From positions 2,790,001-2,854,000 of the forward strand of contig NZ_PDJG01000001.1 in NCBI RefSeq assembly GCF_002564005.1: a DNA stretch of 64,000 bases, given 5' to 3'. How positions within the stretch are numbered: the stretch's first letter is position 1; each line of letters opens with the position of its first letter. The stretch comes from Sanguibacter antarcticus. Lineage in GTDB: Bacteria; Actinomycetota; Actinomycetes; Actinomycetales; Cellulomonadaceae. Positions 59,849 through 64,000 of the stretch are shown in pieces. The position numbers and the translations under genes were made by a program. The notes under the pieces were generated by a model, which was given only the letters and a program-made list of their open reading frames with translations, did not search any database and had not been told where the DNA came from.

Positions 59849-60703
59849 CTAGCCAGAGGCAGCGACGGCCGCGATCGCGATGAGGGAAAGTGCCAGCCCC
59901 ACGATCTGGAAGTGGACGATGCGTTCCTTGAGCACGACGATGGCGAAACCGACCGTGACAGCTGGGTAGAGCGCGATGAGGATACTGACGACGGAGAGCA
60001 GACCTGCTTGGAACGCGTAGAGCATCGTGACGTTCGCGACGACGTCCAGCAGCCCGATCATCACCGCGAGACGCGCCGTCGCCCCCTGAGGGAGCGTGCT
60101 CTGCCGCACGAGCACCGCAGCGGCCACGACGACGACCGACGCGATCCCTCGCGCCACGAGCAGCGGCCACAATCCCGTCCCGGCCTCGATCTGGTGAGTG
60201 AAGACAAAGCTGAGCGCGAAGCACGACCCGGCGCCCACCGTGAACTGCGCAACCCGTGGCGTGAAGGTCCGCGTGAGCGGCACATTGCTCGCCGTCGAGC
60301 CTTCTTTCGTCACCAGGACGATCGCACCCAGCGCGAGCGCTATCCCGGCGTATGCGAGCGCAGTCGGCCGCTCGCCGAGCGCGATCCCGACGATGACGGG
60401 AAGTCCCGCGACGATGATGGCGGTGAGCGGCGAGACGACGCTCATCGGGCCTTCGGCGAGTGCGATGTAGAACCACCACATCGCGAGTGCCATAACGATG
60501 CCCGACGCCCCACCCCAGAGGAGAGAGCCAGGCGTGGGGACGCCCGCGACAAAAGGCGCCGCGACACCGATGACGATGGCGGAGACCGGGTACGAGACGA
60601 GAACCACGCGCAACGGCTGGATACGTCGTGAAGCGACGCCACCGGCAAAGTCGCTCACTCCGTAGGCGACCGCCGAGGTGAGCGCGAGAACTATGGCGAC
60701 CAC
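59849..60703 (-). CDS. EamA/DMT-family transporter
   Basis: 284 residues from a GTG at 60703 (the open frame extends further upstream with unlikely sequence). Ten hydrophobic segments in two EamA halves: 'VLALTSAVAYGVSDFAGGVASRRIQPLRVVLVSYPVSAIVIGV' and 'LLVARGIASVVVVAAAVLV...LLDVVANVTMLYAFQAGLLSVVSILIALYPAVTVGFAIVVLKERI'. The substrate is unknown; members export amino acids or metabolites. Confidence 0.83.
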   Translation of the reverse strand: MVAIVLALTSAVAYGVSDFAGGVASRRIQPLRVVLVSYPVSAIVIGVAAPFVAGVPTPGSLLWGGASGIVMALAMWWFYIALAEGPMSVVSPLTAIIVAGLPVIVGIALGERPTALAYAGIALALGAIVLVTKEGSTASNVPLTRTFTPRVAQFTVGAGSCFALSFVFTHQIEAGTGLWPLLVARGIASVVVVAAAVLVRQSTLPQGATARLAVMIGLLDVVANVTMLYAFQAGLLSVVSILIALYPAVTVGFAIVVLKERIVHFQIVGLALSLIAIAAVAASG

Positions 60704-61193
60704 TGGTTCTTGTCCGTTCTTCGGTATGACGTCGACAGCTGGACGGAGATCGGTGGCAACGGTGCTCGTCTCGGACGAGCGGTCCGCGGTCTGGTCGAGC
60801 CAGGGAGAGTGTTGCAGGGTCGTGCGGCTGGTGCACCTACGTGTCCACAATCGACTCCGGTCTCGTCGCTACGCACACCACGGGTATGTCCGGCACCGTG
60901 GGAGGGAAAAGGGGCACCTGCGCGCGGCGGCCGAGATGCTTCCCGCGAGCGTCGCGTGGTGTCCCAAATGGGCGCCGCACCATGGCAGCGGTGTCGACGA
61001 GAATCTCGACCAGGCGGTCGCCGCCGGGAGGGTCGCCCGTCGGCCGACGTCTCGCAATTTAGTGCCTGCGTCGACGCACAGCTGGTTGATGGGATGCTGC
61101 AGTCCCGGACTGGGCGGCCGACGCTGAAGCGTGCATCGATGCCGCGACCCACCTCTACCAGACCAGCGCCTGAAGGCGCGGAAGGGCCCTGCC
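60704..61193. other. Intergenic region before argJ
   Basis: 490 bases. Frames on both strands are open by GC bias, but none has a start signal or recognisable protein. A palindrome GCGTCGACGC lies near 61069-61078. No terminator or riboswitch was recognised. Confidence 0.4.
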
Positions 61194-62420
61194 ATGTTTG
61201 ATATCTCGAGGTTCGCACCGGAGTCGTTCCCAGCGGTCGCGGCTGTCGCAGGTGTCACGAGCGCGACGACGTCCTGCAGCTTGAAGTCTGGCGGCCAACC
61301 CGATCTGTTGCTCATGTGCGTCCCGCCGGGCTCAGCGGTCGCCGGCGTATTCACGCAGTCGAGCGTGACGTCGACAGCTGTGCAGCGCTGCCGCTCGAGC
61401 ATCCCAGCAGGGCGTGCGCGTGCGCTCGTCGTGCACTCCGGAAACGCGAACGCACTTACCGGGGCACAAGGCCGGGCGCTGGTCGAGCGCATGTGCGAGA
61501 GCCTCGCGACAGAGCTCGACTGCCCCTCGTCAGAGGTGTTCATGGCAGGTACTGGGATCATCGGCCAGCACATCACCGACAGTCAGATCCTCGCTCCGCT
61601 CCCAGACCTGGCCTCCACACAGGGCGAGGTCAGCTGGGAGCAGGCCGCGCAGGCCATCCGCACCACCGACACCTTCCCGAAGGGTGCCTCGCGCTCGTTC
61701 CAGGTCGGCGACCGGCAGGTAGTGGTCAGCGGTATCGCCAAGGGTTCCGGGATGATCGCCCCTGATATGGCGACGATGCTCTGCTTCTTGTTCACCGATG
61801 CGGACGTCGAGCCGGACGAGCTTCAGGAGGCGCTCTCGCACGCGAACGTGCAGAGCTTCCGACGGATCAGCGTGGACGGTGACGAGTCGACGAGCGACAC
61901 CATGCTCGCGTTCGCCACCCGGCGATCCGACCTGGCCGCCGGTGGTGATCGCACCTCGGCCGTGGCCGAGCTGCGCGACGTGATCGCAGAGGTCGCGCTC
62001 GACCTCGCGATGCAGGTCGTGAGCGACGGCGAGGGCATCACCAAGCTCATCCAGGTGTCCGTGACCGGCGCCCGCACCGAGGACGACGCCTACGTCATGG
62101 CCAAGTCGATCAGCGAGTCCCCCCTCGTCAAGACAGCGATCGCGGGAGGGCACCCGAACTGGGGGCGCATCGCGATGGCTGTGGGGAAGACCCACCGTCC
62201 GGTCCGCCAGGAGCGCCTGGACATCTGGCTCGGCCCGCACCAGGTCGCGCTGCAGGGCGACGCCAACGACTCCGTGGACCAGGACGCACTCGCCGTGTAC
62301 ATGAGCACCGACGTCATCGAGATCGCGGTCGACGTGGCGATGGGCACGGCCAGCTCGACCCTGTGGACCTGCGACCTCACTCAGGGCTACATCAACATCA
62401 ACGCCCACTACTCCACGTAA
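61194..62420 (+). CDS. argJ: ArgJ-type glutamate N-acetyltransferase / ornithine acetyltransferase
   Basis: 408 residues; GGAAGGG precedes the ATG at 61194. The autoproteolysis motif is 'KGSGMIAPDMATML' with nucleophile Thr194, plus 'HSGNANALTG', 'GTGIIGQ' and C-terminal 'YININAHYST'. It transfers the acetyl group from N-acetylornithine to glutamate, recycling it in arginine synthesis. No other arg genes are near, unlike the usual argCJBD cluster, so this may be a second copy or a member with another substrate, as known for clavulanate OAT2. Confidence 0.9.
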   Translation: MFDISRFAPESFPAVAAVAGVTSATTSCSLKSGGQPDLLLMCVPPGSAVAGVFTQSSVTSTAVQRCRSSIPAGRARALVVHSGNANALTGAQGRALVERMCESLATELDCPSSEVFMAGTGIIGQHITDSQILAPLPDLASTQGEVSWEQAAQAIRTTDTFPKGASRSFQVGDRQVVVSGIAKGSGMIAPDMATMLCFLFTDADVEPDELQEALSHANVQSFRRISVDGDESTSDTMLAFATRRSDLAAGGDRTSAVAELRDVIAEVALDLAMQVVSDGEGITKLIQVSVTGARTEDDAYVMAKSISESPLVKTAIAGGHPNWGRIAMAVGKTHRPVRQERLDIWLGPHQVALQGDANDSVDQDALAVYMSTDVIEIAVDVAMGTASSTLWTCDLTQGYININAHYST

Positions 62421-62439
62421 AGCACGTGCGTGACGGGTC

Positions 62440-62463
62440 ACCGGGCGAGAAACCTCGCCCGGT
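62440..62463 (+). terminator. argJ terminator
   Basis: Perfect 10-bp stem ACCGGGCGAG (62440-62449) / CTCGCCCGGT (62454-62463) with loop AAAC, 19 bases after the argJ stop. Confidence 0.85.
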
Positions 62464-62930
62464 CAAGTTCTGCGCTGCACGCACCCGCATGCCCACCGGA
62501 CGTCGGGCGCGTGCAGCGCGCCGGACTCGGTCGCCGCGTCCCGACGGGTCCTCAAGATCGCAGTCGAGGACCACGTCGCCTTCATGTCGCTGTACCGCAG
62601 TGAGCTCTGACTCACTGCAACCACGAGCGCACTGAACCAAGCCACCCGGCTGACCATGGGTTCGCAGAAACTCGACCGTGCTACACAAGCGGAGGCCTGT
62701 GCAATCTAGGCCGCACGCCCACACTCTTGACGTGCCACGCAGACTGCACGGACACGCCGCTGCACTTTGCACGATCTCGGGCGTGCCGCGGGGGCCGTGC
62801 AAACTAGGACGCAGGGCAACCACCCGCCCTAGCCGGCCTGACGGTAGGAGCATCACCCGCGGTCGTCACATCATGGTGTGAACGGGCCGAGCGTCAGTTC
62901 CGAACTTCCGCTAGACCCCGAACGCGACAC
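62464..62930. other. Intergenic region with a 17-bp direct repeat
   Basis: 467 bases without a convincing gene. GTGCAATCTAGGCCGCA (62699-62715) and GTGCAAACTAGGACGCA (62797-62813) form an imperfect direct repeat 98 bases apart. Between them TGCACTTTGCAC (62761-62772) carries GTGCAAA on the other strand. This looks like a set of regulator half-sites, but no gene starts downstream in the same direction. Confidence 0.4.
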
Positions 62931-63491
62931 TCACTCGGCGCGGTCTCCAGCCAGCAGGCTGTGGACAACGGTGTCCCGGCGACCCGATTTGAACGTCATG
63001 TGCGAGCGCAGCACGCCTTCGCGCCGGAAGCCACATCGCTGAGCTACCCGCTGCGAGGCGATGTTGTCGGGGCCGCAGGTCAGTTCCATGCGCGCGAGGT
63101 TCAGGGCATCGAAGCCCCAACCTGTCAGCAGCCGAACGGCTGTGGTCGCTGCGCCCCGACCACGCGCCACCGTCGTGAGCCAGTATCCGATGGACGCCCG
63201 TCGCTGCGTCAGATCGACCGCGTACAGCGACACACCGCCCCACAGCATTCCCGTGCCGCAGGCCACCACCGCCAGCTGTAACTCCTGCCCCGCGATCCAC
63301 GAGCGCTGCTGGTCCTCCAAGAACCGCTGTGCGTCCTCGACGAGGTAAGGGGCAGAGGACGGCCATGTGAACGCCAGCACCTCCGGGTCAGCGAAGGCTG
63401 CATGCAAAGCGACTGCCTCATCGGCGAGCCACCGTCGCAACAAGACACCACCGGAGGACAAGTCCGGGTCAGGCAGCGGTAGGGCGCTCAT
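62931..63491 (-). CDS. GNAT N-acetyltransferase, RimJ/RimL-like
   Basis: 186 residues from the ATG at 63491. RimJ/RimL-type GNAT: 'LLRRWLADEAVALHAAFADPEVLAFTWP' and 'IGYWLTTVARGRGAATTAVRLLTGWGFDALNLARMELTCGPDNIASQRVAQRCGFRREGVLRSHM' (acetyl-CoA loop RGRGAAT). It acetylates an amine on a protein or small molecule. A -10-like TATACT (plus coordinates 63499-63504) lies 7 bases before the start, so the mRNA is probably leaderless. Confidence 0.85.
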   Translation of the reverse strand: MSALPLPDPDLSSGGVLLRRWLADEAVALHAAFADPEVLAFTWPSSAPYLVEDAQRFLEDQQRSWIAGQELQLAVVACGTGMLWGGVSLYAVDLTQRRASIGYWLTTVARGRGAATTAVRLLTGWGFDALNLARMELTCGPDNIASQRVAQRCGFRREGVLRSHMTFKSGRRDTVVHSLLAGDRAE

Positions 63492-63763
63492 CGCAAGCAG
63501 TATAGGAGCCCCGCAGCCACGCCCTACGCTCCTTGGGGTCCGCAGCCCGGTAGTTCCACCACCGTGATTTGCGGGGATCCACATGCGTCCCCCTCTCGGC
63601 CAGATAATGCCAACCTTTCCGATGCCGCTGGCCTCCCTCGACCCACGCTCTACGTCTGACTCGACGAGAGCGGCTAGCAACCCGCGCGGATCACGTCGAG
63701 GACCCCTCGCCCAATCGATGGACGACCTGCCCTGAACCGGTCCGCGATCCTTAGCCTGTCGCC

Positions 63764-64000
63764 ATGAGCACCGCGCCTGAAGGCTATGAGATCTCTGCCG
63801 ACCCTTCACGCCTGGATGTGGACCTCGTCTACCGCTGGTTGTCCGAAGACACCTACTGGGCGCTCGGACGCTCGCGCGAGAAGCACAACGCGGCGATCGC
63901 AGGTTCGACGAACCTCGGTGTTTTCAACGTCGAGTCGGGCGACCAGGTGGCTTACGCCCGCGTGGTCACCGACCACGCAACGTTCGCGTGGCTGTGCGAC
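63764..64000 (+). CDS. GNAT-family acetyltransferase, truncated by the window end
   Basis: First 79 residues only: 'MSTAPEGYEISADPSRLDVDLVYRWLSEDTYWALGRSREKHNAAIAGSTNLGVFN...VAYARVVTDHATFAWLCD'. The pattern 'YrWLsedsYWa.gr..e....ai.gS...Gvy....qvgyaRvvTD.aTFawl.D' is typical of small bacterial GNAT proteins. A -10-like TAGCCT (63752-63757) lies 6 bases before the ATG. Confidence 0.8.
   Translation, partial: MSTAPEGYEISADPSRLDVDLVYRWLSEDTYWALGRSREKHNAAIAGSTNLGVFNVESGDQVAYARVVTDHATFAWLCD

Noticed and set aside
59849..60850. N-terminal extension of the DMT transporter to 60850
   Set aside because: The extra residues are hydrophilic, unlike family members, which begin directly with the first membrane span; the GTG at 60703 is preferred.
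60710..61201. Open frame of 163 codons upstream of argJ
   Set aside because: No ribosome-binding site, protein-like composition or recognisable family; open frames on both strands are expected at this GC content.

Overview
The window is GC-rich chromosomal DNA of a Gram-positive actinobacterium. Evidence is the strong G/C bias at third codon positions, frequent GTG starts, many 4-base ATGA/GTGA gene overlaps, several apparently leaderless genes (a TAnnnT box 6-7 bases before the start codon), lipoproteins with Gram-positive style signal peptides, and secreted polysaccharidases. The gene set (GH64 beta-1,3-glucanase, GH26 mannanase with ricin-type lectin repeats, Tad pili, single-chain PutA) fits Micrococcales such as Cellulomonas/Sanguibacter/Promicromonospora relatives; that placement is inference. 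Two ParB-binding parS-type sites (22506-22519 and 47408-47421) suggest an origin-proximal location.

Layout. 1-4588: a type IV toxin-antitoxin pair (AbiEi/AbiEii) whose toxin gene carries a frameshift, a PadR regulator with a coupled membrane protein, and an orphan DUF2637-type membrane protein. 4589-6342: an ECF sigma factor with its DGPF/YCII partner. 6435-10069: a glycine-betaine-type ABC importer with divergent, leaderless transcription units. 10168-16578: a GH64 glucanase, acyltransferase, TPR protein, M18 aminopeptidase, DinB-like protein and a LysR regulator divergent from putA (16731-20252). 20272-22416: a LigA-type ligase lacking the zinc-finger cysteines.

22567-47380 is dominated by a Tad/Flp pilus locus read on the minus strand: a zinc-ribbon protein, CpaB, a TadZ-TadE fusion, TadE, TadA, TadB, TadC, histidine kinase, response regulator, Flp pilin, OmpA-type lipoprotein, TadG-like protein and two tandem copies of a roughly 790-residue protein with a prepilin-like N-terminus. 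A DUF192 protein and the prepilin peptidase lie divergently at the head. The second copy of the giant pilin-like gene is cut in two by a 7.0-kb element (about 24127-31148) that carries a tyrosine-recombinase/HTH/zinc-ribbon trio and a MacB-type ABC export operon with two lipoproteins.

47516-48475 is a YdcF-family gene enclosed by 57-bp inverted repeats. 48819-53605 holds flavohemoglobin, a repeat-containing hypothetical protein, DapE and the GH26 mannanase. 53690-59618 is a complete ribose operon (rbsRACBKD in transcription order) preceded by a perfect 24-bp palindromic operator. 59849-64000 holds a DMT-family transporter, a stand-alone ArgJ and two GNAT acetyltransferases, the last running off the end. 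I saw no tRNA, rRNA or CRISPR array.
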